Positions 46,678 through 61,148 of a DNA stretch of 64,000 nt are shown piece after piece. Made by a program: the position numbers and the translations under genes. The first letter of the stretch is position 1; each line of letters opens with the position of its first letter. This DNA is from Sipunculus nudus (taxonomy: Eukaryota; Annelida; Sipuncula; Golfingiida; Sipunculidae), in assembly GCA_026874595.1 (NCBI GenBank), contig CM049311.1, forward strand, positions 19,113,676 to 19,177,675. The letters are read 5' to 3'. The notes beneath the pieces are model-generated. The model was not told the DNA's origin. It did no database searches and saw only the letters and a list, made by a program, of their open reading frames with translations.

Positions 46678-48721
46678 GGGTAGTAATACTTTGAACTTTT
46701 CACCTTTTCAACGGAAAGGCAGAAATACAGGTTTGCCTGCCCGCAGAAAGATTTGCCTTTCTTCTAAATATGCATCTAACAATAATGTTAAACTTTCAGT
46801 CACACCTCGCTTACTTTAAACCCGATTCTGCCATATAACATACCAACCAATTCGAATGCAAAAAAACTAATGCTTAACATGGTAACACTGTTACATCAGA
46901 AACAATTGTTCTGTTAATAAAAATACAAAGAAGTGTGATTATAAGCGGGAAATTTAAGAAATTATAGACAATTTTTTAATGAAGATATAGGAAATATATT
47001 GAGTCGGTGGATGACCGCATGTAAAATAATACGCTCAGGATCATGTTAGTTACTCCTTGTCGGTTACTAATGTGGAAAACAGTTCTAGGTGTTCACCTTT
47101 CCAACCGATTGGTACAAAATGAAAAAAAAAATGCACGTGCACGTGTTTTGGCTGTGTTTAATAAAATATTTAAGATATTGATGCCCTTGCACTGGGCGGG
47201 ATGTGAGAGCCCTCCAGTAGAAAATATTGGGAAACTATTATTATAGAAGGCTCTAAAGGTCATTTCCCAGCTTCCCCACATCAAACTGAAACTATTTTTG
47301 GAATATTTTTGAAAGTACAAGCTGTTTTTTATCTAATATCCATGCTTGATCAAGTCATAACATTAGGTACCTTTTATTTAACAGTGATAATCAGTCATTA
47401 TCTTTTAAGATAAAAGTATTAATAGATAAAATCTACATTATAATATTAACAGATAGGCGAGTGAATCCTCGACACGCAATGTAATGGGTCATCTCAAAAG
47501 CTGAGGCCTGGGGTCAACTACTAGGTTTATTAATACCTGGTAAAAAAAGTGTCAAACAGAATATAAAGTAATTCATATATGTTTTGTATATGAATTTGTA
47601 TGAACATATTTTTGTGGTATACTTCGCAAGTCTGATGAAACAAAAATGTTGGTCGGGGTGGGAAGGGGGAACCAAAGAACACCCCTCCCCTATTCTCATG
47701 GATCCGCGCCTGTTAAATCTTAAAAGCATATAAATATACGCACTGGCGCGGTCCTGGGGGTTGGGGGTCGGGGGTCCGAGTCTGGCTCAGTAAAAATAAT
47801 ATTATATAGCTATGGCAAAATTAGCAAAATATAACATGTGATGCATTGGTGCCCGATTTTGTTAGTTTGAGCTTTATTGATACAGTTTGGCAAGACAGCA
47901 TAGGACTGAATACGAAAACATATGAGTACCGTATTCAAATATGGGTAGCCTTTTTTTTCTTGTATAGGCAACTTGGGTGACACGTGAATAATCTAATAAA
48001 TCGGGTGGGTGATTGTCCGGGCGAAGTAACGCACTCATCCCGCCCCCATTTTTTTAGAAGTAGCAGCCGTTACTTTTCAAACGGCTAGGTGACGGGTTCT
48101 GACCGGCATGTTTAAGATGCTATTCCCTAAAGGCAGAAGCAGAAACTGCAGTTGGCACATCCAAATATATTTATGCCTGGTAACCCCTTCAAACGTGGTA
48201 TGTATTGTGTTCCATATAATATCTAATGTTCATATCCGAAACACATATCCATGATGTTAATTTATTTTTCATTTTAATTTCTCATATTTAAGTGTTATCA
48301 GCTGATAATAACAAAGGCATTCTGAATATGATGGTATCAGCTTGAACTGAGATGTCACTACATGTCCTCCATGCCACCCTGTAAATCTATACTAAATATG
48401 GACGAGCAGTGTTTGCAGGTCAATTCGAACAATAAGAAGGAAATGCGAATTTCTCCTTATGGAAATAATCTGGTAATGAAAAAAAAAGTTTTGTTATTGC
48501 TGTTGTAAATCAGTTTTTAAGCAGTATACAAGTATTGTCTGGCTATGTAGGACCTGTACCTTGAAACAATTAAGCCGGTGCCATGCCATTCTTATTTTTA
48601 CATAACCGGAACAGAAAATACATGCATGAAACGACATTTGGCAATAGTACTGGACCCGCTATAAGACGGAGAAGGATACAAAATATTTATTTATCGTTGC
48701 TGATATAGCATCCAAATTAAA

Positions 48722-49210
48722 TCATGTCCATGGAATAAGATATCCCCTCTTGTATACCACAATAACCGCCTGATCTAGAGAATTTCTGCAATGTAATTGA
48801 ATTTTTATTATTTGTAGAGTGAGAATACAAGGGCATACTGATGATATACCTATGGTTAAGCTGTGGGAACTGTTCCCTGTACAAATTAATTCGACGACCA
48901 ACACTTTGTAATCAAAGTGTACACTAGAGATTTTGCGTCCTTGGACTAGCGCTGAAACTGCTCGAAGAGCGCGTAACTTGAAACTAAGTGGGTCAAGCAG
49001 AGCTAGGCGTTTGAGGGCCTTACACGACCCTCCCTTCTGCTTGATGATACAGTTCAGAGTGACCTGGTGACTGATGACAAGCTGTCTGGTCGTTAATCTG
49101 TCGAGCAGCCCATTTGTCTTACGTTTATATACCAGCATTTTAATGCAGAATGCTCCGATATGAGTGCTTAAATATAAATCCATTTCGTTATTCTGAATAT
49201 TCATTATCAT
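48722..49210 (-). other. 162-codon open frame in unit D, function unknown
   Basis: Copy of the unit C frame with one residue change (KVLVVE for KVWVVE). Same uncertainty as in B. Confidence 0.25.
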
Positions 49211-49275
49211 TCCCCCAATAGTTATTTTGCTACATATTTTGTCTATAACCTAAACATAACTTTCCATATAATGAT

Positions 49276-49337
<62 letters not shown>

Positions 49338-50332
49338 GGGCGGAGATCAAAGAGGTCCATCATGCTTTTTTTATATACGAGAGCTCATATATAATTATTT
49401 TACTTAATATATAATATTTTCTTTTCTTATATACTTTATATTTTACATATACATGTGTGTATGTACATATATAAATATATATATATATAATTATTTTTGT
49501 GTAACAACATTTTTTCTCCGATATTAAGCTCATACAATACGACAATATAAGCCTGTGATGCCAAATATTACAAGACAGCAAATATTTTGATCCGACCCTT
49601 AGAATAGGCGTTCTGTTATGACTTACATCATGACTCCAGTCCCAATCAGTAAGATCTGAGTGTCATGTTGTCATGACAAGCATCAGATAAACTTGGGAAT
49701 ATATTTTATTTAAATATTTATAATTAGAATTCAGAATAATATTACACTCTGGTGATTTTTTTTGCAGAGAAAACACATATGTGTCCCAGTCTCTCAGCAC
49801 TGACACTCACATCCTTTGTCAAACCTGACACAACATTTGCTGCTAGTGACCCCCCCCCCCCACCGTAGCATGGTGATGCTTTGCCTCAATTCATTGCTAG
49901 AAAAATCATACCCCTCTCAATGGTAGGCAGCCAAGAATTCAGGACGTTTATTACCAGGCTGGAACCTTGCAACCAAATTCTCAGCCGGATTCATCTATCA
50001 AGCAAACTTCTACACCAGAAAAAAAGCTGCTATCCAGAAAGACCTGAAGGTCCAGCTCAGGCAAGCTTGGAGTGTCTACCTAAACACTGACTGGCACTGA
50101 CACTGTGGTCTAGTCGCCAGATGAAAGGCTACTGAAATATTCCATCAATAACCCCAAAATGCTTTTATATATTTTAACAGTTGCTAATAGAGTAATTAAA
50201 AAGTTTTTAATTTTCAACGGTAACTATGGATTAGTAATTTGTAATTGTTATTCAATTGGGAATTTCGAAAGTAAATGAAGATGGAATGATTAGTTTTCAA
50301 AGTAATTGACCCCAAACCTGTATCTTGCTTAC

Positions 50333-50391
50333 TGATTGCTACCGGGTTGTGGTTAGAGCTATGGTGGTGGCACGTGTTGTTATTGGGGCCA
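50333..50391 (-). pseudogene. T2 mini-exon, unit D (59 nt, broken)
   Basis: Identical to the unit B and C copies, with the same missing base and TAG. Confidence 0.5.
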
Positions 50392-51765
50392 CTCTAGAAT
50401 AATACATATGAAATCATGTTTCATTGAACACAATGCCCGCTAATCATTTATAGAATTAGAATCCCCTATTCCCATTGCTTTGGGTACCCCAGTAAAGAAT
50501 AAAGAAATTACGTTTGATTAAAACATTGCATGGTTATTATTTAAAAAAATATTATGTTTCCTTTATCTACTTGTACCCCGAGATAGAATCCCGAAGCCTT
50601 ATGATCTGTGGGTGCAACTAAACTGCTTGGTATCGATTTTTTAACTTAATCTTTCAATATGTTGTCATTCTCTTGGGAAGTTTAGAAGGAAAATGGCACC
50701 ATACATCATTTTTTAAACGTTTTACATGATTTATCTGAAAATCCAATGTTAAGAAAATGGGTCAAGGTCATTGTCACCAGTGAACTGTCTTGGTCATGTT
50801 GAGGTCTCTGAGATTCATTAGCGAATGTAGGAAAGTGTTAAGGTACAAGGACAATGCTATGCAAGAGTTCGGTAAAAAGCCTCTTAAGGCTTTAGAAGCC
50901 AAGCAGCGGGAAGACGCCGAGTGCGACAGGATGGCTAAACGGAGACAGATAGAAAGTGAACAGAGCAATACTTCCACTACATTTTGTTAAAATTTCATTT
51001 TTTGTAAGGGATTAGAGAGATCAGAACAAAATCTATCATTATTTTACAGTCTACATCCAAAATAATCCTCTGGACGATTATGTCACCCTTTCAAAACATC
51101 TAACCAGGATCAACCTCAACGGAGAAATGGGGTACTCCTGTGGGCGCATGTTAAGATAATTTACAATTCAGCTAAATAAAATATAATCGTACAAAAGAAG
51201 AAACAGTTTCATAGAAGAGCACAACGGCGATACGTGTTGTAAATTTGGAAGGGGAATTCAGATAAGTCACAAGTAAATCGATATGGAGAGGAAAACCAAA
51301 TTTTCTTTTAATTACACAGGACCTAGACCACTAAAACAATGAAAGATCTGAGAGTAAACAACATACAACGTCAACCGTTCTAAATCAATGTATCATAAGC
51401 AGTCAAAGAACCGAATTCCTTCATTCACTTTGCCTGGTAGATCCCAGAAGGATTCATCTACATTTCACGTCCAAAATGCGTGCACAGAGTTCCGACAAGA
51501 AACAGGCCGCAAATACTCAAAACACGCAGACATTCGTCCCTTGCTCTTTTGGGTTTAGCTACATCATTTTGGTCAAACATAACAGCCGCAAGACACAGGA
51601 GAGCCCTTTTCACCCTGGTAGCGTAACGAGTTGGATTTGTTTTGACACTATCTTAGATTCCATATGATTTTATTTTTTTTTTTTTGTATTAGTGGATGAG
51701 CCTGCCATTGGCATATTCCAGAGTGTAATTAACTTTTACCTTTATAAGTAATAAATCTTGCTTAC

Positions 51766-51825
51766 CTGTTGTTACTGGAGTTGTGGTTGGAGCCACGGTG
51801 GTGGCGCGGGTGGTTGTTGGAGCAA
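51766..51825 (-). CDS. T1 mucin-like PTS mini-exon, unit D
   Basis: Identical to the unit B and C exons at all 60 positions, with the same splice sites and phase 1-1 boundaries. It codes two 10-residue Thr/Pro-rich halves. Confidence 0.6.
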
Positions 51826-54392
51826 CTGAAAAATACAATAGGAGATGTTTCTGTACCCTCTTCAGAAAATGAATATTCAATCCTTACGATCTTCGCCTAC
51901 CCTTTAAGTGCTTGGCAGCTATTTTTTGGCTTTTTATTTAAGTATTAGTACAAACAAAGTTACATAAATCAGAAAATAAAATTTCATTCCACTGACATTT
52001 CAAATTGAATGAATCAATAATTCTTGATTTCATTAGGATTGCTTTTTTCCCTCGTTTGCTAAATGGAAGCAGCAATGTTTCCTTTTTCAAGTGCATATAT
52101 ATCCGAATAAAACAGGCCCTAAATAATCTTAACATCCATGTCCTTCCCTTTTCCATTGGTAATAACTACTTTACAAACATAATGCCTGCATGAAACAGAA
52201 AAGAAGGCGTTTAACTCAAGATTCGTTTTGATTTGATACGATTCCATACTACATGCTTATTATTTCTTCAAACGGGGAAGACCCTGACGTTGAACGTATT
52301 AAAAAAGAAAGAATTTTGTCTGAGATTAGTATTATTTTAAAAAGTTTATAGCTTCCAATTCAAATTTAAAAACCTATATCAGCTCCAATATCTATAGTAG
52401 CAATATTGGTTTTGGAAAAGTGAGTGTAACTTATGTAAGCTCCATGTGGCGCTGTGTGTGTGTTGATCATCCTTATTCCAATTATTTCAAGGTAAAATAG
52501 AAAATATGACATTTCAGCCTTCTTATACCACGGTTACCTAGTCATCAGAGGAGAGGTTATGAAAATGCGCGTGAATTGAGCTGATTTCTACATACATAAG
52601 GTTATGTTATGAATTTGAATCATCGAAATTGAACTAAAGTTTTAAAGTTTTTTAATCTCGTCTTTTGTAATTTTTAATTTTGATCATTCGAGGTGTCTAT
52701 ATACATAATATTATATCTGTTACCCAATATCTCAACAACGGTTGTCGCCATTAACAAATTTGAATCCCCACAATTGAACTATAATACAATTGAAATCAAA
52801 TTAATTATATATTTTTAAATGTTGTCTTTATTGAACTTCAAATTTTGATGACAACAGGTGTCCACATATATTATGTTATGTCTATGACCCAATATCTCAG
52901 GAATTGCTGTCACCATGAACGAATTTAAATACCCACAATTGAACTATAATAAAAATTAAAAAAAAAAAACCTAATATATATTTTTAATAGTTATTTTAAT
53001 CGAACTGTAAAACTTGATGATTTAAGGTGTGTACATACATTATATTATGTCTGTTACTCGATATTTCAGGAACTGTTGTCGATATGAGAGCCAAATTTAC
53101 GGGTCTATTGATCCCGTGGTTGGCATGTCAGTGATTTCTGCAGGTTGCACTATACTTATATTGACTTAGTTTCTGTGAGTCAAATCATATTTTCCACTTA
53201 TGTCTACTCATGTCAGAAAATATAAACACTTAGGTTTTAATATGGTTTAACTATTCATATATACTTAATTGAAAAGGATTAATAAGTTTAAAAATGGCAG
53301 CTGCATGGAAATTTAAATTTTGTAAATATTTGGTATCTGATGATTTCTGTTATTTGCTTATAAAATGTAATGTCCGTTACCAAATATTGATCATGTGACA
53401 GTCAGACTTGTATGACTATGAAAACTACAGTTAAAGCCACTTATGTTGATCTATTTATGTGAAACAAATTGGTTTATCCCTGTGAACCAGAAGGGTGTAT
53501 ATTTGGTGCCACTTATGTTGACATATCTTCTGTGAACCTAAATGGCATATTCAACTCTTTCTTAAAAGTATTTAGATTTAAGTATTATGTGGCACCAGAT
53601 ATGCTGGACTACAGCTGAAATGTTTTTTTAGTGTCACCGGGTACTTCGTTTTCAGTCAGTTTCACTAGTACAAACGAATGGTTAGACGCCATATTGCCGC
53701 TGTGTTTGTTCGAATGATCTTTGACCCGGGCAATGACATCATTGCTATGACGTATTTCGTGGCTCAGAATTAGTTGAGCATCTCATGGCCTACTAGCCAT
53801 TTGTTATATTTAAATTTATAGATGGTTAGACCAGTAAAAATCATTCACTATGGAATCGTTCACACTTAAGTGTATTCTTAATGATAGGATACAGAATATC
53901 AGATTTAAAAAATGCCAGATTTTAAAATCTAGTGAAGCCTAGCTATACTGCATCTTACAATAATGTCAAACTTTCAGTCACACCTCGCTTACTTTAAACC
54001 CGATTCTGCCATATAACATACCAACCAACTCGCATGCAAAAAAACTGAATGCCTAACATAGTAACACCGTTACATCAGAAACAATTTTTCTGTAAATAAA
54101 AATACAAAGAAGTGTGATTATAAGCGGGAAATTTAAGAAATTATAGACAATGTTTTTAATGAAGATATAGGAAATATATGGAGTCGGTGGAAGACCGCAT
54201 GTAAAATATTACGCTCAGGATCATGTTTGTTACTCCTTGTCGGTTACTTATGTGGAAAACAGTTCTAGGTGTTCACCTTTCCAACCGATTGGTACAAAAT
54301 GAAAATTTGTACGTGCACGTGTTTTGGCTGTCTGTTATGAACCCTGTTCTATATATATAAATATATATATATATACTGTGGTTTGTATTCTT

Positions 54393-54428
<36 letters not shown>

Positions 54429-56540
54429 ATATTTAAAATATTGATGCCCTTGCATTGGGCGGTATGTGAGAGCCCTCCAATAGAAAATATAGGGAAACTA
54501 TTATTATAGAAGGCTTTAAAGGTCATTTCCTAGCTTCCCCACATCAAACTGAAACTATTTTTGGAATATTTTTGAAAGTACAAGCTGATTTTTATCTAAT
54601 ATCCATGCTTGATCAAGCCATAACATTCGGTACCTTTTGTATATCAGTGATAACCAGTCATTATCTTTTAAGATAAAAGTATTAATAGATAAAATCTACC
54701 TTATAATATTTACAGATAGGCGAGTGAATCATGGACACGCAATGTAATGGGTCATCTCAAAAGCTGAGGCCTGGGGTCAACTACTAGGTTTATTAATACC
54801 TGGTAAAAAAAAGTGTCAAACAGTATATAAAGTAATTAATATATGTTTTGTATATGAATTTGTATGAACATATTTTTGTGGCATACTTCGCAAGTCTGAT
54901 GAAACAAAAATGTTGGTCGGGGCGGGAAGGGGGAACCAAAGAACACCCCCTCCCCTATTCTCATGGATCCGCGCCTGTTAAATCTTAAAAGCATATAAAT
55001 ATACGCACTGGCGCGGTCCGGGGGGTGGGGTGTCGGGGGTCCGAGTCTGGCTCAGTAAAAATAATATTATATAGCTATCACAAAATTAGCAAAATATAAC
55101 ATGTGATGCATTGGTGCCCGATTTTGTTAGTTTGAGCTTTATTGATCCATGTTTGGCAAGACAGCATAGGACTGAATACGAAATCATATGAGTACCGTAT
55201 TTAAATATGGGTAGCCCTTTTTATCTTGTATAGGCAACTTGGGTGACACGTGAATAATCTAATAAATCAGGTGGGTGATTGTCCGGGCGAAGTAACGCAC
55301 TCATCCCGCCCCCATTTTTTTTAGAAGTAGCAGCCGTTACTTTTCAAATGGCTAGGTGACGGGTTCTGACCGGCATGTTTAAGATGCTGGTCCCCAAAGG
55401 CAGAAGCAGAAACTGCAGTTGGCACATCCAAATATATTTTTGCCTGGTAACCCCTTCAGAAGAAACGTGGTATGTATTGTATTCCATATAATATCTAATG
55501 TTCATATCCGAAACCCACATCCATGATGTTAATTTATTTTTTATTTTTATTTCTCATATTTAAGTGTTATCAGCTGATAATAACAAAGGCATTCTGAATA
55601 TGATGGTATCAGCTTGAACTGAGATGCATGCAACCCTGTAAATTCTATACTAAATATGGACGAGCAATGTTTGCAGGTCAATTCGACTAAAAAGAAGGAA
55701 ATGCGAATTTCTCGTTATGAAAATAATCTGGTAATGAAAAAAAAAGTTTTGTTATTGCTGTTGTAAATCAGTTTTTGAGCAGTATGAAAGTATTGTCCAG
55801 CTATGTAGGACCTGTACGTTGAAACAATTAAGCCGGTGCCATGCAATTCTTATTTTTACATAACCGGAACAGAAAATACATGCACGAAACGACATTTTGC
55901 AATAGCACTGGACCCGCTATAAGACGGAAAAGGCTACAAAAGATTTATTTATCGTTGCTGATATAGCATCCAAATTAAATCATGTCCATGGAATAAGATA
56001 TCCCCTCTTGTATACCACAAAAACCGCCTGATCTGGAGAATTTCTGCAATGTAATTGAATTTTTATTATTTGAAGAGTGAGAGTAGAAGGGCATACAGAT
56101 GATATACCTATGGTTAAGCTGTGGGAAGCTGTGGGAACTGTGCCCTGTACAAATTACTTCGACGACCCACACTTTGTTATCTAAGTGTACACTAGAGATT
56201 TTGCGTCCTTGGACCAACGCTGAAACTGCTCGAAGGGCGCGTAACTTGAAACTAAGTGGGTCAAGCAGAGCTAGGCGTTTGAGGGCCTTACACGACCCTC
56301 CCTTCTGCTTGTTGATACAGTTCAGAGTGACCTAGTGACTGGTGACAAGCTATCTGGTCGTTAATCTGTCGAGCAGCCCATTTGTCTTACGTTTATATAA
56401 CAGCATTTTTAATGCAGAATGCTCCGATATGAGTGCTTAAATATAAATCCATTTCGTTATTTTGAATATTCATTATTATTCCCCCAATAGTTATTTTGCT
56501 ACATATTTTGTCTATAACCTAAACATAACTTTCCAAATAA

Positions 56541-56587
<47 letters not shown>

Positions 56588-56711
56588 GGGCGGAGATCAA
56601 AGAGGTCCATCATGCTTTTTTATATACGAGAGCCCATATATAATTATTTTACTTAATATATAGTATTTTCTTATTCTTATATACTTTATATTTTACATAT
56701 ATATGTGTGTA

Positions 56712-56753
<42 letters not shown>

Positions 56754-57580
56754 TTTTTGTGTAACAACATTTTTTCTCCGATATTTAGCTCATACAATAC
56801 AACAATATAAGCCTGTGATGCCAAATATTACAAGACAGCAAATATTTTGATTCGACCCTTAGAATAGGCGTTCTGTTATGACTTACATCATGACTCCAGT
56901 CCCCATCAGTAAGACCTGAGTGTCATGTTGTCATGACAAGCATCAGATAAACTTGGGAATATATTTTATTTAAATATTTATAATTAGAATTCAGAATAAA
57001 ATTACACTCTGGTGATTTTTTTTTGCAGAGAAAACACATATGTGTCCCAGTAACTCAGCACTTACACTCACATCCTTTGTCAAACCTGACACAACATTTG
57101 CTGCTAGTGACCCCCCCCCCCCCCCCACCGTAGCATGGTGATGCTTTGCCTCAATTCAATGCTAGAAAATTCATACCCCTCTCAATGGTAGGCAGCCAAG
57201 AATTCAGCACGTTTATTACCAGGCTGGAACTTTGCTACCAAATTCTCAGCCGGATTCATCTATCAAGCAAACTTCTACACCAGAAAAAAAGCTGCTATCC
57301 AGAAAGACCTGAAGGTCCAGCTCAGGCAAGCTTGGAGTGTCAACACTGACTTGTGGTCTAGTCGCCAGATGAAAGGCTACTGAAATATTTCATCAATCAC
57401 CCCAAAATGCTTGTATATATTTTAACAGTTGCTAATAGAGTAATTAAAAAGTTTTTAATTTTCAACGGTAACTATGGATTAGTAATTTGTAATTGTTAAT
57501 TAATTGGGAATTTCGAAAGTAAATGTAGTTGGAATGATTAGTCTTCAAAGTAATTGACCTCAAACCTGTATCTTGCTTAC

Positions 57581-57639
57581 CAGTTGCTACCGGGTTGTGG
57601 TTAGAGCTTTGGTGGTGGGACGTGTTGTTATTTGGGCCA
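57581..57639 (-). pseudogene. T2 mini-exon, unit E (59 nt, broken)
   Basis: The 3' splice site ttcttcag|TGGCC and 5' splice site AACTG|GTAAGC are better than in A-D. It reads V-AQITTRPTTKALTTTR and then TAG, so the one-base loss is shared with the other units even though the rest has diverged. Confidence 0.5.
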
Positions 57640-59309
57640 CTGAAGAATAATACATATGAAAACATGTTTCATTGAACACAATGCCCGCTAATCATTTACA
57701 GAATTAGAATCCCATATTCCCATTGCTTTGGGTACCCCAGAAACGAATATTCAATTATGTTTGATTTAAACATTGTATGCTTATTATTTAAAGAACAAAT
57801 ATATTTCCTTTATCTTCTTGTACCCCGAGATAGAATCCCAAAGCCTTACGAGCTGTGGAAGCCACTTAACTGCTTGGCATCTTTTATTAACTTAATCTTT
57901 CAATATTGGAAAAAAAAGACTTATTTGGAAATTATATGACTGATCAAAACTAAACTACCAATAAGCATTCATATCACTGGAATTCCTTTGGTCACTTTTC
58001 CGCTAAGCTAAAAGCAGCAATCACCCATCCTATCCGCCAAAAGTGTATGAGATCTCCGAAAAAAAATTAATAAATTCATTCTTGTCCTTTTAAGTTCGGT
58101 CCGAATACATCTTTAGTTTATATGACTTTATTATCTGTATGAAACAAGATAAACCGTTTCACACCCAGAATCAGATTTTTTATCGGCTTGAAACGAATCT
58201 AGACTACATATTTATAGTCAGTTGTCATTCTTTTGTGAATTTTAGGAAGAAAACGGCAACATACATCATTTTTAACCGTTTTTCATGATTAATCTGAAAA
58301 TCCAAGGTTAGGTCAAGGTCATTGTCACCAGAGAGCTATGTCTTGGTTATATTGAAGTCTTTGAAGTCCATTATCGAATGTGGGAAAGTGTTAAGGTACA
58401 AGGACAATGCTAAGCAGGTGTTCGGTAAAAGCGTCTTGAGGTTTTATAAGCCAAGCAACGGGAAGACGACGAGCGCGACGAGAGGGCTTAACGGAGATAG
58501 ATAGAAAGTGAACAGAGCAATAATTCCACTACATTTTATTAAAATTTCAATTGTTTGGAAGGGATTGGACAGATCAGAACAAAATTCATCATTATTTCAC
58601 TGTCTCCATCCAAAATAATCCGCTGGACGAGCATGTCACCCTTTCTTAACATTATCTAACCAAGATCAACCTCAACGGTGAAATAGGATACTCCTGTGGG
58701 CGCATGTTAAGATAATGTACAATTCAGCTAAATAAAATATAATCGTACAAAAGAAGAAAACGTTTCATAGTAGAGCACAACGGCGATACGTGTTGACAAT
58801 TTGGAAGGAGAATTCAGAAAAGATACAAGTAAATCGATATGGAGAGGAAAACCAAATTTTCTTTTAATTATACAGGAACTTTGACCACTAAACCAATGAA
58901 AGATCGGAGAGAAAACACAATACAACGTCACCCGTTCTAAATCAATGTGTCATAAGCAGTCAGAGAACCAATTTCCTTCATTCACTTTTCCTGGTAGATG
59001 CTAGAAGGAATCATCTACACACATACACACATACACAGAGCTCCGACAAGAAACAGGCCGCAAATACTCAAAACACGCAAACATTCGTCCTTTGCTCTTT
59101 TGGGTTAAGCTACATCATTTTAATCAAACATAACATCTGCATGACACAGGAGAGCCCTTTTCAACCCGGTAACGTGACAAGTTACATTTGTTTCGAAACT
59201 ATCTTTGATTCCATATGATTCTATTTTTTGTATTTGTGGATGAACCTGCAATTGGCATATATCAGAGGGTAATTAACTTTTACCTTTATAAGTCATAAAT
59301 CTTGCTTAC

Positions 59310-59369
59310 CTGTTGTTGCTGGAGTTGTGGTTGGAGCCACGGTGGTGGCCGGGGTGGTTGTTTGAGCAA
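59310..59369 (-). CDS. T1 mucin-like PTS mini-exon, unit E copy 2
   Basis: 60 nt, 3' splice site catatttcag|TT, 5' splice site |GTAAGC. It codes V, then AQTTTPATTVAPTTTPATT. It differs from the B-D exon at a few positions (Q for P, P for R, A for V) and keeps phase 1-1 and Thr/Pro composition. Confidence 0.6.
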
Positions 59370-59952
59370 CTGAAATATGAGATATGTTTGATTCAACACA
59401 ATAGCCCATATTTATTTTTAAAACTAATGTCTCAAATTCCTGTTCCCTCTTGTTCCAGAGACAATGACTATTCAATCTTTACGATCTTCGGCTACCCTTT
59501 AAGTGCTTGGCAGCTATTTTTTGCCTTTTATCTAAGTATTAGTAGAAACAAAATTACATAAATCAGAAAATAAAAGTTCATTCAATTCACATTTCAAATT
59601 TAAAAAAAAATCAATAAATATTCATATCATTAGGATTGCTTTGTTTCCCTCATGTACTAAATGGAAGCAGCAATGTATCCTATTTAAAGTACATATATAT
59701 CCGAATAAAACCGGCCCTAAATAATGTCAACTTCCATGCCCTTCCCTTTTCCATATGTAAATGATTACTTAACAAACATAATGCCTGCATGAAACAAGAA
59801 AAAAACGCTTTTAACTCAAGAATCGTTTTGATTTGATACGATTCCTTACTACATGTTTATCATTTCTTCAAACGGGGAAGACCCTATCGGCATCCATTGC
59901 CCTGAATCAGAGAGTGATTCACTATAGCTTAATAGACAGATATCTTGCTTAC

Positions 59953-60012
59953 CAGTTGTTGCGGGAGATGTGGTTGGAGCTCCGCTGGTGGCCGGTGTGG
60001 TCGTTGTGGTCA
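59953..60012 (-). CDS. T3 mucin-like PTS mini-exon, unit E copy 2
   Basis: 60 nt, 3' splice site ttcttcag|TGACC, 5' splice site ACTG|GTAAGC. It codes V, then TTTTTPATSGAPTTSPATT. It has the same length, phase and two-half design as T1, but with GAPTTSP in the second half. No counterpart remains in units A-D. Confidence 0.6.
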
Positions 60013-60528
60013 CTGAAGAATAATATACATACAATAATGCTTGATTGAACACAATTGCAGCTAATACCTTAAAGTTCCAGTATCTCTCATTCGTTTTGCC
60101 TTATTGTTCCCTGAAAAAAAATTCAATCCGTGGAACTAGAGAATAGCGAGCAAATAAGCCTGACATTTCAAACTAAATGTCTAATAAGCATTCGGACCTA
60201 TAGAATGTTATGTTCCGTTTGTCTGCTAAATGAGAGTATCTAAAATTCCTACTTCAAGTCTAAATTATTCACATGGAGGCAAACATAATCAGACTGAAAA
60301 TAATCGTCTTTTGCTCTTATCGGTTTGGCGACATCATTTTGATGAAACATAACATCCGCATGACCCAGGAGAGCCCTTTTCACCCTGGTAGCGAAACGAG
60401 TTAGATTTGTTTCGAAACTATCTTTGATTCCATATGATTTTATTTTTTGTATGAGTAGATGAACCTGCAATTGGCATATATCAGAGTGAAAATAACTTTT
60501 ACCTTTATGAGTCATAAATCTTGCTTAC

Positions 60529-60588
60529 CTGTTGTTACTGGAGTTGTGGTTGGAGCCACGGTGGTGGCGCGGGTGGTTGTTGGAGCAA
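60529..60588 (-). CDS. T1 mucin-like PTS mini-exon, unit E copy 1
   Basis: Identical at all 60 positions to the exons of units B, C and D, with near-identical flanks, although much of unit E is diverged. This suggests recent exchange (gene conversion) or that the B-D units derive from this part. Confidence 0.6.
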
Positions 60589-61088
60589 CTGAAAAATAAA
60601 ATAGGAGATGTTTCTGTACCCTCTTCAGAAAATGAATATTCAATCCTTACGATCTTCGGCTACTCTTTAAGTGCTTGGCAGCTATTTTTTGGCTTTTTAT
60701 TTAAGTATTAGTACAAACAAAGTTACATAAATCAGAAAATAAAATTTCATTCCACTGACATTTCAAATTGAATGAATCAATAATTCTTGATTTTATTAGG
60801 ATTGCTTTTTTCCCTCGTTTGCTAAACGGAAGCAGCAACGAATAAAACAGGCCCTAAATGATCTTAACATCCATGCCCCTCCCTTTTCTGTTGGTAAATA
60901 ACTACTATACAAACATATTGCCTGCATGAAACAGGAAAGAACGCTTTAAATTCAAGAATCGTTTTGATTTGATACGATCCCATACTACATGCTTATTATT
61001 TCTTCAAACGGGGAACACTCTATCGGCATCTATTGCCCTGAATCAGAGAGTGATTCACTATAGCTTAATAGACTGGTATCTTGCTTAC

Positions 61089-61148
61089 CAGTTGTTGCTG
61101 GAGATGTGGTTGGAGCCCCGGTGGTAGCCGTTGTAGTCGTTGGGGTCA
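61089..61148 (-). CDS. T3 mucin-like PTS mini-exon, unit E copy 1
   Basis: 60 nt, 3' splice site ttcttcag|TGACC, 5' splice site |GTAAGC. It codes V, then TPTTTTATTGAPTTSPATT. On the minus strand this is the most 5' mini-exon in the window. Unit F would carry further exons beyond the right edge. Confidence 0.6.

Larger units (their letters stand above)
46674..53950 (+). repeat. Tandem array unit D (about 7.28 kb)
   Basis: Near-identical to C. The 162-codon frame is at 48722-49210, the TA tract at 49281-49334 and poly-C at 49850-49861. Its last few hundred bases (after about 53000) pick up differences shared with E. It ends at agcctagctatactg, fused directly to catcttacaataatg, so the usual TA seam and about 200 bp around it are deleted. 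Confidence 0.95.
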
